DNA of 60,000 bases from Nematostella vectensis (GCF_932526225.1 NC_064048.1:5130627-5190626), one strand, 5' to 3'; positions 47,835 to 59,893 are shown, counted from the stretch's first letter. Notes: generated by a model not told the origin, from the sequence alone. Program-made: numbers and translations.

Positions 47835-49763
47835 GTGCTACATTATATGGTACCTCGATCCCGTGCTACATTCTATGCAACCTCGATCCCGTGCTAGATC
47901 CTATTGTACATCGATCCCGTGCTACATTCTATGGTCCTCGATCCCGTGCTACATTCTATGGTACCTCGATCCCGTGCTATTCTATGGTACCTCGATCCCG
48001 TGCTACATTCTATGGTACATCGATCCCGTGCTACATTCTATGGTACCTCGATCCCGTGCTACATTCAATGGTACCTCGATCCTGTGCTAAATTCTATGGT
48101 CCTCGATCCCGTGCTACATTCTATGGTACCTCGATCCCGTGATACATTATATGGTACCTCGATCCTGTGCTAAATTCTATGGTACCTCGATCCCGTGCTA
48201 CATTCTATGGTACCTCGATCCCGTGCTACATTCTATTATACCTCGATCCCGTGCTATTCTATGCTACCCCGATCCCGTGCTACATTCTATGGTACCTCGA
48301 TCCCGTGCTATATTCTATTGTACCTCGATCCTGTGCTAAATTCTATGGTACCTCGATCCTGTGCTACATTCTATGGTACCTCGATCCCGTGATACATTAT
48401 ATGGTACCTCGATCCCGTGCTACATTCTATGCTACCTCGATCCCGTGCTACATTCTATGGTACCTCGATCCCGTGCTACATTCTATGGTACCTCGATCCT
48501 GTGCTACATTCTATGGTACCTCGATCTCGTGCTACATTCTATGGTACCTCGATCCCGTGCTACATTCTATGCAACTTCGATTCCGTGCTACATTCTATGG
48601 TCCTCGATCCCGTGCTATTCTATGCTACCTCGATCCCGTGCTACATTCTATGGTACCTCGATCTCGTGCTACATTCTATGGTACCTCGATCCCGTGCTAC
48701 ATTCTATGGTACCTCGATCTCGTGCTATATTCTATGGTACCTCGATCCCGTGATACATACTGTGGAACCTCGTTCCCGTGCTACATTCTATGGTACCTCG
48801 ATCCTGTGCTAAATTCTATGGTACCTCGATCCTGTGCTACATTCTATTGTACCTCGATCCCGTGATACATTCTATGGTACCTCGATCCTGTGCTACATTC
48901 TATGGTACCTCGATCCTGTGCTACATTCTATGGTACCTCGATCCCGTGCTACATACTATGGTACCTCGATCCCGTTCTACATTCTAGAGTACCTCGATCC
49001 CGTGATACATTCTATGGTACCTCGATCCCGTGATATATACTGTGAAACCTCGATCCCGTGATACATTCTATGGTACCTCGATCCCGTGATATATACTGTG
49101 AAACCTCGATCCCGTGATACTGTGAAACCTCGATCCCGTGCTACATTCTATGGTAACTCGATCCCGTGCTACATTCTATGGTACTTCGATCCCGTGCTAC
49201 ATACTATGGTACCTCGATCCCGTGCTACATTCTAGGGTACCTCGATCCCGTGATACATTCTATGGTACCTCGATCCCGTGATACATACTGTGGTACCTCG
49301 ATCTCGTGCTACATTCTATGGTAACTCGATCCCGTGCTACATTCTATGGTACTTCGATCCCGTGCTACATACTATGGTACCTCGATCCCGTGCTACACTC
49401 TAGGGTACCTCGATCCCGTGATACATTCTATGGTACCTCGATCCCGTGATACATACTGTGGTACCTCGATCTCGTGCTACATTCTATGGTACCTCGATCC
49501 TGTGCTAAATTCTATGGTACCTCGATCCTGTGCTACATTCTATGGTACCTCGATCCCGTGATACATTATATGGTACCTCGATCCCGTGCTACATTCTATG
49601 GTACCTCGATCCTGTGCTACATTCTATGGTACCTCGATCCCGTGCTACATTCTATGGTACCTCGATCCTGTGCTACATTCTATGGTACCTGGATCCTGTG
49701 CTACATTCTATGGTACCTCGATCCCGTGCTACATACTATGGTACCTCGATCCCGTGATACATA
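47835..49763. repeat. 28-bp satellite array, left block
   Basis: About 69 units. Each contains CTACATTC, a GGTACC core and CGATCCCGTG. Variants include GTGATACATACTGTG, CCTGTGCTAAATTC and short units that lost two or three bases. The left edge follows CCTCGGGAC at 47825-47833. All three plus-strand frames are open, so the many TFYGTSIPCYILWYLDPV-type frames are not genes. Confidence 0.97.
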
Positions 49764-50205
49764 CACCTTTTGCTGTTCATTACCAGGAAATCTACATTCA
49801 TTTGCGGCAATTTACGATAAATAACGCGAATATACATTCATTTTCGTCATAAAAGGCTCATTTGCGTGAACACAAATTTCATTAGCGATATTTACATCGC
49901 CAGTAACATTCAATCGCAAAGATCGACAGTCATTCGCGCCTTTCGTCATTCAAAGGCGAAAAATGTACTTTAATCTGCGTGTCTATTCGATCATTAACAA
50001 AAAATCTATAGACAACTGTGCGAATTGACAGTCATATGAATTTAACTCATATTTATTAGTGTTTATTGACATCTTTAACAAAAATAGTGAATTCAATTGA
50101 ATTTATAGACAACCATTTATACGGACATGACATAAATTAGTGCGATTATACAAACATTTAGACGTTCTTTGCATTCATTAACCAAAAATCTTTTTTCAAT
50201 AAAAC
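49764..50205 (+). repeat. Left long terminal inverted repeat
   Basis: Matches the reverse complement of ~51490-51930 over CATTCATTTGCGGCAAT, AACACAAATTTCATTAGC, GACAGTCATTCGCGCCTTTC and TTCTTTGCATTCATTAAC, with small gaps. The inner limit is approximate. Confidence 0.85.
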
Positions 50206-50386
50206 AAAAGATAATTTGAGTGCTGTTTTTTTACCAAACTAGATATTTTATAAGCTTTTGCATTCTGACAAAAGGTTATGCAACCCTTTCCAAACAAATA
50301 ACGGTATAAATGTAGACAACATTGTACAGTTTTTTTTTCTGTTCGGCAATACTGTACAGTCCGTGCCATTGTTCAGTACCGTTGCA

Positions 50387-51448
50387 ATGCCTCCAAGAAA
50401 TAGAATCCCCTTTGAGCATCGCGAGCGAATTATACGGTCATTCGAAGATGAAGAGGAAGATTATCTCCTGGTGGCGGACACATTGGGGGTCAACCCTTCC
50501 ACAGCCCGTGGTATCGTTGCTAGATACATACGAGAAGGGAGAATTGAAGAAAGACCACGAGGTGGAAGAAATAACGTAAGAGTAGATGACGAGATGAGAG
50601 ACTGCCTAAACGATATCATCAACGACAACTGCCTTCTTACTCTCAGCCGTATCAACCAAGAACTAAGAAGGCGACTGCCCTTGAAAGCAAGGATTCACGA
50701 CCGCACGGTAGCGAGAACGCGAGATGGCATGTTGTTCCGTATAAAGCTGGCAAGGCCCCTCCCAGCGGAAAGGAACAGACCTGACGTTCTACAGAAGAGA
50801 GTAGACCACGGCAACTGGTTCATGAACCGTGGTGTCGTGCATCATTCGGTCTTTGTAGATGAATGCGGCTACAATATCTGGGCCGCAAGAAGTCACGGGA
50901 GGGCGAGACAAGGAGAGCGGGCCTATAGACAGGTCTGCGGGCAGCGTGGGAGGAACATTACCGTAACAATGGCAATATCACCAATCAATGGTCTTGTATT
51001 CCACTTGGCAATTATTGGTGGCATGAACGCACAGCGGTTCAGCGACTTTCTTACGCAGGCTAGACTTAACCTCGGCCCGGACGAGATAATGGTATTTATT
51101 TACGATGGAGCGCCACCACATCGCAACCCTGCCGTACCCGGGCCCAATACAGAGCTGAAAATGCTACCACCCTACAGCCCCTTTTTGAACATTGTGAAGG
51201 AGGCAATAAGCTCTCTTAAAGCGGCTATAAAAGCTGACATCTCAAGGCCAGAAGTACAAGCCCAGATGGGAGATAGGGGTGCGGCTAGAGACCAAGGCCT
51301 TGCATTGGGAGTTTTCCGTACGCGTTTGCTTTTGCAAGCGTTGCAGCGCAATATTAGTACTATAACCCCTGCTAAATGCGCTCAGTGGTACCGATTCATG
51401 CAAACATATTTACTACGATGTCTGAATGGTGAGGTGATCGGGGGCTAA
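50387..51448 (+). CDS. DDE transposase (Tc1/mariner-IS630, DDE_3 type)
   Basis: 353 residues from ATG 50387. An upstream in-frame extension to 50258 is AT-rich and unlike the family, so I prefer the internal start. Residues ~8-55 form a helix-turn-helix (VADTLGVNPSTARGIVARY) for TIR binding, followed by a basic linker. The catalytic core shows D158 (VFVDEC), D240 (IYDGAPPH) and PPYSPFLNIV-KE at 261-272. In Tc1 the Glu of NPIE aligns with K271; the next residue is E272. The D240-E272 gap is 31 residues, shorter than the usual 34. The frame is unbroken, so it was recently active or recently copied, but activity is uncertain. It would cut at the TIRs and insert at TA. Confidence 0.9.
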   Translation: MPPRNRIPFEHRERIIRSFEDEEEDYLLVADTLGVNPSTARGIVARYIREGRIEERPRGGRNNVRVDDEMRDCLNDIINDNCLLTLSRINQELRRRLPLKARIHDRTVARTRDGMLFRIKLARPLPAERNRPDVLQKRVDHGNWFMNRGVVHHSVFVDECGYNIWAARSHGRARQGERAYRQVCGQRGRNITVTMAISPINGLVFHLAIIGGMNAQRFSDFLTQARLNLGPDEIMVFIYDGAPPHRNPAVPGPNTELKMLPPYSPFLNIVKEAISSLKAAIKADISRPEVQAQMGDRGAARDQGLALGVFRTRLLLQALQRNISTITPAKCAQWYRFMQTYLLRCLNGEVIGG

Positions 51449-51489
51449 TGCAAAGTGCAGCGAAATGCTCTATGTAGAACTTTAACATG

Positions 51490-51930
51490 ACTCACCGTTA
51501 TTGAAAATAGATTTTTCGTTATTGAATGTAAAGAACGCGCAAATGCTTGTATAAACCCAGTAATGTATATCATATTCGCGTGAATGACTGTCTATAAATG
51601 CTATTGAACTTCACTCTTTATTGTTATAAAGATGTTAATAAATATGTGTTTCACGCAGTTAACTGTCAATTCGCCTAATTGTTTATCTTTTTTTTGTTAA
51701 TGGTCGAATGAAAACGCAGATGAAAGTATATTATTCGCCTTTGAATGACGAAAGGCGCGAATGACTGTCGATTTTTGCGATTGAATGTTACTGGCGATCT
51801 AAATATTGCTAATGAAATTTGTGTTCACGCAAATGAGTTCTTTATGACGAAAATGAATGTATATTCGCGTTATTGATCGTATATTGCCGCAAATGAATGT
51901 AGATTTCCTGATAATGAACAGCAAAAGGTG
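51490..51930 (-). repeat. Right long terminal inverted repeat
   Basis: Inverse of the left TIR, ending exactly before the TA at 51931. It begins about 40 bp past the transposase stop. Confidence 0.85.
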
Positions 51931-54874
51931 TACTGTGACCTCGATCCCGTGATACATTCTATGGTACCTCGATCCCGTGCTACATACTGTGGTACCTCGA
52001 TCCCGTGCTACATACTATGGTACCTCGATCCCGTGATCCATTCTATGGTACCTCGATCCCGTGCTACATACTGTGGTACCTCGATCCCGTGCTACATACT
52101 ATGGTACCTCGATCCCGTGCTACATTCTAGGGTACCTCGATCCCGTGATACATACTGTGAAACCTCGATCCAGTGCTACATTCTATGGTACCTCGATCCC
52201 GTGATACATACTGTGGTACCTCGATCTCGTGCTACATTCTATGCTACCTCGATCCCGTGATACATTCTATGGTACCTCGATCCCGTGATACATACGGTGA
52301 AACCTCGATCCCGTGCTACATTCTATGGTACCTCGATCCCGTGCTACATACTATGGTACCTCGATCCCGTGCTACATTCTATGGTACCTCGATCCCGTGC
52401 TACATTCTATGGTACCTCGATCCCGTGATACATACTGTGAAACCTCGGTCCAGTGCTACATTCTATGGTACCTCGATCCCGTGATACATACTGTGGTACC
52501 TCGATCTCGTGCTACATTCTATGGTACCTCGATCCCGTGATACATTCTATGGTACCTCGATCTCGTGCTACATTCTATGGTACCTCGATCCCGTGCTACA
52601 TTCTATGGTACCTCGATCCCGTGCTACATTCTGTGGTACCTCGATCTCGTGCTACATTCTATGGTACCTCGATCCCGTTCTACATTCTATGGTACCTCGA
52701 TCCCGTGATACATACTGTGAAACCTCGATCCCGTGATACATTCTATGGTACCTCGATCCCGTGCTACATACTGTGGTACCTCGATCCCGTGCTACATACT
52801 ATGGTACCTCGATCCCGTGCTACATTCTAGGGTACCTCGATCCCGTGATACATACTGTGAAACCTCGATCCAGTGCTACATTCTATGGTACCTCGATCCC
52901 GTGATACATACTGTGGTACCTCGATCTCGTGCTACATTCTATGCTACCTCGATCCCGTGATACATTCTATGGTACCTCGGTCCCGTGATACATACGGTGA
53001 AACCTCGATCCCGTGCTACATTCTATGGTAACTCGATCCCGTGCTACATTCTATGGTACCTCGATCCCGTGCTACATACTATGGTACCTCGATCCCGTGC
53101 TACATTCTATGGTACCTCGATCCCGTGATACATTCTATGGTACCTCGATCCCGTGATACATACTGTTAAACCTCGATCCAGTGCTACATTCTATGGTACC
53201 TCGATCCCGTGATACATACTGTGGTACCTCGATCTCGTGCTACATTCTATGGTACCTCGATCCCGTGATACATTCTATGGTACCTCGATCCCGTGATACA
53301 TATTGTGAAACCTCGATCCCGTGCTACATTCAATGGTACCTCGATCCCGTGCTACATTCTATGGTACCTCGATCCCGTGCTACATTCTATGGTACCTCGA
53401 TCCCGTGCTACATTCTATGGTACCTCGATCCCGTGCTACATTCTATTGTACCTCGATCTCATGCTACATTCTGTGGTACCTCGATCCCGTGTACATTCTA
53501 TGGTACCTCGATCCCGTGCTACATTCTATTGTACCTCGATCTCATGCTACATTCTGTGGTACCTCGATCCCGTGTACATTCTATGGTACCTCGATCCTGT
53601 GCTACATTCTCTGGTACCTCGATCCCGTGCTACATTCTATGGTACCTCGATCCCGTGTACATTCTATGGTACCTCGATCCCGTGCTACATTCTATGGTAC
53701 CTCGATCCCGTGCTACATTCTATGGTACCTCGATTCCATGCTACATTCCGTGGTACCTCGATCCCGTGCTACATTCTATGGTACCTCGATCCCGTTCTTT
53801 ATTCTATGGTACCTTGATCCCGTGCTTTATTCTATGGTACCTCGATTCCATGCTACATTCCGTGGTACCTCGATCCCGTGCTACATTCTATGGTACCTCG
53901 ATCCCGTGCTACATTCTCTGGTACCTCGATCCCGTGCTACATTCTCTGGTACCTTGATCCCGTGCTACATTCTCTGGTACCTCGATCCCGTGCTTTATTC
54001 TATGGTACCTCGATTCCATGCTACATTCCGTGGTACCTCGATCCCGTGCTACATTCTATGGTACCTCGATCCCGTGCTACATTCTCTGGTACCTCGATCC
54101 CGTGCTTTATTCTATGGTACCTCGATTCCATGCTACATTCCGTGGTACCTCGATCCCGTGCTACATTCTATGGTACCTCGATCCCGTGCTTTATTCTATG
54201 GTACCTTGATCCCGTGCTACATTCTCTGGTACCTCGATCCCGTGCTTTATTCTATGGTACCTCGATTCCATGCTACATTCCGTGGTACCTCGATCCCGTG
54301 CTACATTCTCTGGTACCTTGATCCCGTGCTACATTCTCTGGTACCTCGATCCCGTGCTTTATTCTATGGTACCTCGATTCCATGCTACATTCCGTGGTAC
54401 CTCGATCCCGTGCTACATTCTATGGTACCTCGATCCCGTGCTACATTCTCTGGTACCTCGATCCCGTGCTACATTCTATGGTACCTCGATCCCGTGCTTT
54501 ATTCTGTGTTACCTCGATCCCGTGCTACATTCTATGGTTCCTCGATCCTGTGCTACATTCTATGGTACCTCGATCCCGTGCTACATTCTCTGGTACCTCG
54601 ATCCCGTGCTACATTCTCTGGTACCTCGATCCCGTGCTACATTCTATGGTACCTCGATTCCATGCTACATTCTATGGTACCTCGATCCCGTGCTTTATTC
54701 GGTGTTACCTCGATCCCGTGCTATATTCTATGGTACCTCGATCCTGTGCTACATTCTATGGTACCTCGATTCCATGCTACATTCTATGGTACCTCGATCC
54801 CGTGCTACATTCTCTGGTACCTCGATCCCGTGCTTTATTCTGTGTTACCTCGATCCCGTGCTATATTCTATGGT
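51931..54874. repeat. 28-bp satellite array, right block with higher-order structure
   Basis: About 105 units. 52031-52330 and 52731-53030 are nearly identical, a 700-bp (25-unit) duplication. Beyond 53300 a different variant set dominates (CTTTATTC, GATTCCATGC, ACATTCCGTGG, ACATTCTCTGG), with GATTCC markers 112-168 bp apart (4-6 units). Some units are 26 bp. The array ends at 54874, shortly before another CCTCGGGAC (54894-54902). The long plus-strand frame of 541 codons here is a repeat artefact. Confidence 0.97.
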
Positions 54875-54879
54875 GCGTC

Positions 54880-57480
54880 TATTAGGCAGTCATCCTCGGG
54901 ACGCCCTATTTCTTTTATTAAAACTCTTTGTTTTTATAAGAATTGAACCACACTTCAAAATTCCTGGATTCGCCACTACTGATAGGTCCAATAATGGGAT
55001 TTTTTTAGATTTTCGTGATTTTCTGGAGATTTTTTTAGATTTTCTTTGATTGATGAAGTTAAGGGCCTGGAACATGGTGACCGCGCCTTCTTGGTGGAAG
55101 TAAAATGGAACTGGAGTACAGGTTGAAAATACAGTCTTTAAGTTTTGAATCAAAATAACGCATCCCCCTATCCCTAGGTGCGCGCGCATCCCTTAATGTT
55201 CTTTGCACCTTTTGTATACAGTATACACCTATTTCAAATAAGGTTGAACTTGGAGAATCCACAAGTCATAACCCGCATTGGTTCATAGGTACCAAATAAA
55301 TCGTAAATAAAAACAAATCCAGATATTAAATAATCGTAAATAAACACATCCAGGTTATAAAGGTTGTAGCATTCTGGTTTATGAGTCTATAAAACCCCGG
55401 AAGGTATTCGAATGCCAGGATTCAGCCATGGCTTCTCGAGTGCAACCTTATTTGAAATAGGTGTATTGTTTACATTTTCAGATAAAAAGTTAACGTATCG
55501 TTACACATCTATGGGTAACTCATAAAAGCCTTTCTCGGATACAGCTTTCCTGACATATATTAATTTTAATTTACTCTTATTTTTGTTTATTGTTACACAC
55601 GAAGCAACTGCGGGTTAAGAAACATGAATTCCTGAGAGCAACCTTATTTGACATAACCGTATCTCTGTGCATTAGCAGCCGTTATTCCCCTTAGACGACT
55701 CAAGTTTTTATTCCATTTCAATAAACTTACAGGAAAAAGCTTATTGGGGATTCGTTTAAGAGTCGTTTTGTTCAAAATATGAAAATGGGTTTCAAGGGGC
55801 TTCAGTAGTTTGGCACAGTGGAGGCTTTTTCTCAGGTCTGAGTTTGGTAAACAAAAACGTTAATCAAAGTATTGAAAATTATTTACTCAAAATGTTGATC
55901 GTATAACTAGTGGTACTAAATAGAATTGATCAAGCCCAGATTTTTAGACCAGCTTATAATACACGATCCAACGGTCCCCCATTATGGTATAAAAAACGTT
56001 TTTGCTTTATCTTTGCAGCTACGAATCACGGAGAGGCCAACCGCTATTTACGATCATCATCTAGAATGATTATATAAGTTTTTTCAGTACGATAGATTCA
56101 AAAGAGACAAACAGATAAAAAGCATAGTTCGAGTTTGCGAAGCTCGCGTAGTGACATGCCGAGAAATCACACCATGACTCAAAAATTAGAAAAATGCTTT
56201 TTCGATGCGCTGAACTATCCCTAGGGATATACTTATAAGCGGGAGTACTTCAGCTCGTAAATGGCCACACGCGTAAATATTTGAAGGACTACTACCTGTT
56301 TATCCTTTTAACACGCCGATCTGCCTGGGGTATTGTTAAGATCATCATGTTATATTCATCAGTGGTCAACACGCGCAATGATTAAATTTCCCATTCATTT
56401 CAATCTAGCTATGGCAGGAACACCAAATTCCTGAGGATAGAACACCAATTTCGGAAGAAGACTTTGCCAAAAAGCAAGAAAAGTGTCTTGATTCGAATCA
56501 AAGATCTAATTGAATCTTATCTCAAATCTTATAAATAATTTGAATCTGAGAAATAATGCGTTGTTTTGAGTGCAGCGCGTTGCTGTAATTCTAAGTGAGC
56601 CCTCTCGTAATCATGAAAAAGCACACTAATGGAAAGTGGGGAATAAGTAAAGTGAAAAGGGTATAATGCTGAACGCTTCCTGGATTAAAGTTCATACCCA
56701 TTTTTCCTTTTCTTTCACTGCTCTTTCCTCGCAGCCAAGACAAACGTTGACTTAACAATTGTTGCAAACTTTTAGCAAGAACAATCGACATACGCAGGCT
56801 TGCAAAGGGAATCGAGTATAATTGTTTTCCAAAATCATATGTAAGATGACATACGGTTTGGTTTGAACTATCAAAAAGCAAAGATTTAATCTAACAACTC
56901 TTAGCATGCGTCATTAGCTCGGCTTCAGATTACCTTTACGATGCTTGGTAAAGAATGCGTTTAAAATAAAGATATACTTCTTCTTTTTCGTTTTCCTCAA
57001 TATCATTTATGTAATATTTATATGGGATTGTTGTCACAATTGAAAAATTTTATAACTAATAAGCTATAATCACCACTGTTCTTTACCTTCCCAGCACTTC
57101 ATTTCTCTTCTATGACTTACCCCTCAGCACTCTACAAGCTGTTCTTGTGAATCCTAGTTCTCTCCTTTGTTTATTCTCCAAGCGCTCTTCCAAAATGCTT
57201 GTCTAAACTTCTCGGATGTTTGAACCTATCTTAAGGCATGCCCCAGATATAAATCTTATCTTATACTATGTAAAACCCACTCTGCCTTCAAGAGTCTTTT
57301 TGTTGTCTATCACTCAGTACTTTATAGATCGGAGATACTATTCAGGCTCCTTGTTGATCACGCCTAACGAGAGATAACGTCCGTGATATGAGGACTTGCC
57401 CAAGGGCGTAGATAAAGAGCATTTTCTAACCACAGGTAATCCTGGAGGGACTCTCCAGAAAAGTAAACAGGGTTGCTCGA
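54880..57480. other. Intergenic with one inverted-repeat pair
   Basis: ACACCTATTTCAAATAAGG at 55225 and its inverse at 55443-55464 suggest a small element; a third GCAACCTTATTTGACATA lies near 55638. TTCCTGGATTCGCCACTAC at 54960 resembles a common MITE end, and a related copy is at 59632-59657. No gene recognised. Confidence 0.45.
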
Positions 57481-57960
57481 CCTATCTTTTAGGGTATAAA
57501 ACTCTTACCAACTGCTATCTCTAAGGGGTGTTTAAGGATTTTTTAGATTCTGCTATCTTTTAGGGTTTTTCACCCCCTGGGAGGAGGATTTTTCCGATTT
57601 TGCTATCTTTTAGGGTGTCTAACGCTAAATGGTGACCCAATCGCTCAAAACGTATTTTACAATAAAACACAAGTCAACTGATCGGTTGATACTTCCGGCT
57701 TTATTGTCGGTAACATAAAAATGCAGGATCCGTCAGTCAGTCGGGCATTGTTCGAGCGTGCTAAATCGGTAACCAGGCAACGTCAACCAAATAGATTGAC
57801 AGTTTTACAGTAGAAATCACAGCATCTAGGTGTCTGAAACTATCTTTGTTTTTTTTATTGCTATCTCTTAGGGTTAGAAGTTCCTTCGACCACACCCAAT
57901 GTGCTATCCCTTAGGGGTAAGAATTGTTGTTGACCACGCCCTTGGTGCTATCCCTTAGGG
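57481..57960 (+). repeat. Cluster of GCTATCYYTTAGGG motifs
   Basis: Seven copies near 57481, 57513, 57550, 57599, 57859, 57901 and 57943, most followed by GTT or GTA, with irregular spacing (30-260 bp). An eighth isolated copy is at 46503. Function unknown. Confidence 0.7.
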
Positions 57961-59037
57961 TTAAAATTGATTTTGCTGTCGAGCACCCCCGTTTTTTTTC
58001 TTATACCCCCACCCCTTCCCCCGGGCCGGAATCCATGAAAAATAGAGACTTAGAATCGGGAATCTATGCTGCTGAAATCCAGAATCTACACGGTTGGACC
58101 CGGAATCCAGGACTTAAAGCTGGAATGCGGAATACAAGAATTCTGGAAAACAAAAATGTAATCCGGAATCCACTGGAAAAAAAAAAAAACTAGGATCCGA
58201 AATTCAGAGCCCTACTGTGTCATGGGGCGATACTTTTAAAGTAATTTCCTTATATTTTTGTCTTTTGTGCGTCTTTGTGCGCACGGTCATACATATCGGT
58301 TCAGCGGTGTTTACCGCAAAAGTAGACAGACATTTACCTAAAGGCGGAGCTCCTGAATACATATGTTCTCATTTTTTTAACAATAGGGACTTCTAGATAG
58401 AAACAAACCCATTTAAATTTGGAATGCCGTCAAAAAATAACATTATTTTTTTACCAAAATAACTTCTTTACAAAGCGAATAAGTATAGACAGGGGCTCAT
58501 AAATATTAATGAGCCCCCTGGTATAGAAAGACTCAAGAAATTATAAAACATAAGCGAGTTGTTGTTGTTTGTTGTTGATGATACGTGGGGACGAGTTGGT
58601 GTGTTTCGCAATACGTGGGTCATGGTCACTAACAAAGTTACTAGAGAAAGGTTACAATAGAAGCCTTATCGCTACACTACTTATTTACAGGGGCCGTGCT
58701 TTTTCATCGTGAAAAATCATTTTCTTCACTAGTGATTCAATGCATATTGGTGGGAAAGGCTTTGCCATTCAAAAAAAATAATAATTGTAAACGAGATTTT
58801 AGTGTCGATTTGCCTGCCTTCAGTTCACAGACCGCCTGGTAACCCTGTGTTAGTTGTACTCCGTGCGGTCACCCTGTTCTGTGCGGTTACCCTGTGGGTA
58901 TGCGTCTCCCCAGTCCTGCTCGGTGCATGTAACAACTGCAGCGCTTTCTGTTTTCTTCTGTTGTCACAAACTTCCTCTTATCTCCAACTTCTTCTGCTGC
59001 AGTCTTCAAATATATATTCACCAAAGATCAAAGGAAT
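57961..59037. other. Intergenic and probable promoter side of the oxygenase gene
   Basis: 58030-58200 is a degenerate GGAATCC-rich stretch. 58500-59037 should hold the promoter and 5' UTR of the next gene, but I see no distinctive element. Confidence 0.35.
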
Positions 59038-59802
59038 ATGTCAATCATAACTGATGAAGTGCCAAGTATTCCGATTGTGGATTTTAGTGCATTGAGCATC
59101 GAAAACGAGGCAAGGCCTGATGTTACTTCGGACTGTGTCAGAGAACTCGCTCAGAATTTGATCCACGCTTTCAGTACTTCTGGTTTTGTGTACCTAATGA
59201 ACCATGGCATCCCACAGTCTGAGGTAGGAGTTGAAGTACTGATGTAGGCGAGTTTTGATTCGTTAGCAAGGATAGCTTGCCCGGCAGGTCAACAGATTAT
59301 CGCTTATACTCATTCATGCGTGATACGGTAATTTTATTAACTTAATGGATTTATTTTTTATACATGAGTACACTCACGATTCTACTTCAGCTGTGACGTA
59401 GTTAAAATTTCTGAACAACTGTTGTACAAGTCATCTCTCTATATAAACTTAAATGATATTTACATGGGCCGTGCAAATGGGTGTGGCAGGGGTTGCCCCC
59501 CTACATGATAAACAGTTTCATACATTCTTTGAAGTTCATCATGGGTGGATGTAGGGATGGGCTGAGCTGTCCACGCTTCTTTTTTCCAAGACTTCCTTAA
59601 TTTCTTGAAATCCTAGCTTCCTACCCCCTCTTTGAAACTCCAGGATCCACCACTGCTCTATAGTTGAAACTGTATTCTTTAAGGTTGATGGCATCTTCAA
59701 TCTGATGGATGACTTTTTCAACCTGAGTAAAGATGTAAAATCCAAATACGAGAAGAAAGACACAAGTCAACCAAACGGCTGGGATGAGTTGGAGAGAGAG
59801 GG
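59038..59802 (+). CDS. 2-oxoglutarate/Fe(II)-dependent oxygenase, IPNS-like family, first two exons
   Basis: Exon 1 is 59038-59223: ATG, then IPIVDFSAL and FSTSGFVYLMNHGIPQSE, the conserved N-terminal (DIOX_N) segment of isopenicillin-N-synthase-like oxygenases. Exon 2 is 59684-59802: VDGIFNLMDDFFNLSKDVKS, then KYEKK and NGWDELERE, the matching next block of the family. Borders are GAG/GTAGGA, TTTAAG/GTT and GG/GTAATT, phases 0 and 2. The jelly-roll core with the HxD...H iron site and the RxS 2-oxoglutarate site must lie beyond the right edge. Animal members are poorly characterised, so the substrate is unknown. Confidence 0.85.
59224..59683 (+). other. Intron 1 of the oxygenase gene
   Basis: 460 bp. 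Just before the acceptor it holds a MITE-end-like block, TTTGAAACTCCAGGATCCAC, related to 54956-54980. Confidence 0.6.
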
Positions 59803-59857
59803 GTAATTGTGCAACACAGGTCCATATACTCAGGGGGGTGCATGGGGTGTGAACGCC

Positions 59858-59893
59858 CCCCCCCCATACACACACACACACACACACACACAA
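59858..59893. repeat. C run plus CA dinucleotide microsatellite
   Basis: Nine or so C residues, then ATACACACACACACAC to 59893, in intron 2 of the oxygenase gene. Confidence 0.92.

Larger units (their letters stand above)
49764..51930 (+). mobile_element. Tc1/mariner-IS630-type DNA transposon, full length
   Basis: The ends are CACCTTTTGCTGTTCATTA and its inverse TAATGAACAGCAAAAGGTG, flanked on both sides by TA (49762-49763 and 51931-51932), the target duplication of this superfamily. The TIRs continue, with mismatches, for about 440 bp (49764-~50205 and ~51490-51930). The single gene inside is the transposase. It lies in the satellite array. Confidence 0.93.

Noticed and set aside
47702-49852. 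Many 60-230-codon plus frames with YGTSIPCYILWYLDPV repeats
   Set aside because: Same satellite artefact, with overlapping frames of the same DNA.
47835-54874. CRISPR array
   Set aside because: 28-bp units are directly adjacent with no unique spacers, and the genome is eukaryotic.
53321-54946. 541-codon plus-strand open frame
   Set aside because: It is a by-product of the 28-bp satellite, which lacks stops in all plus frames. The peptide simply repeats every 28 residues and runs off the array into unrelated sequence.
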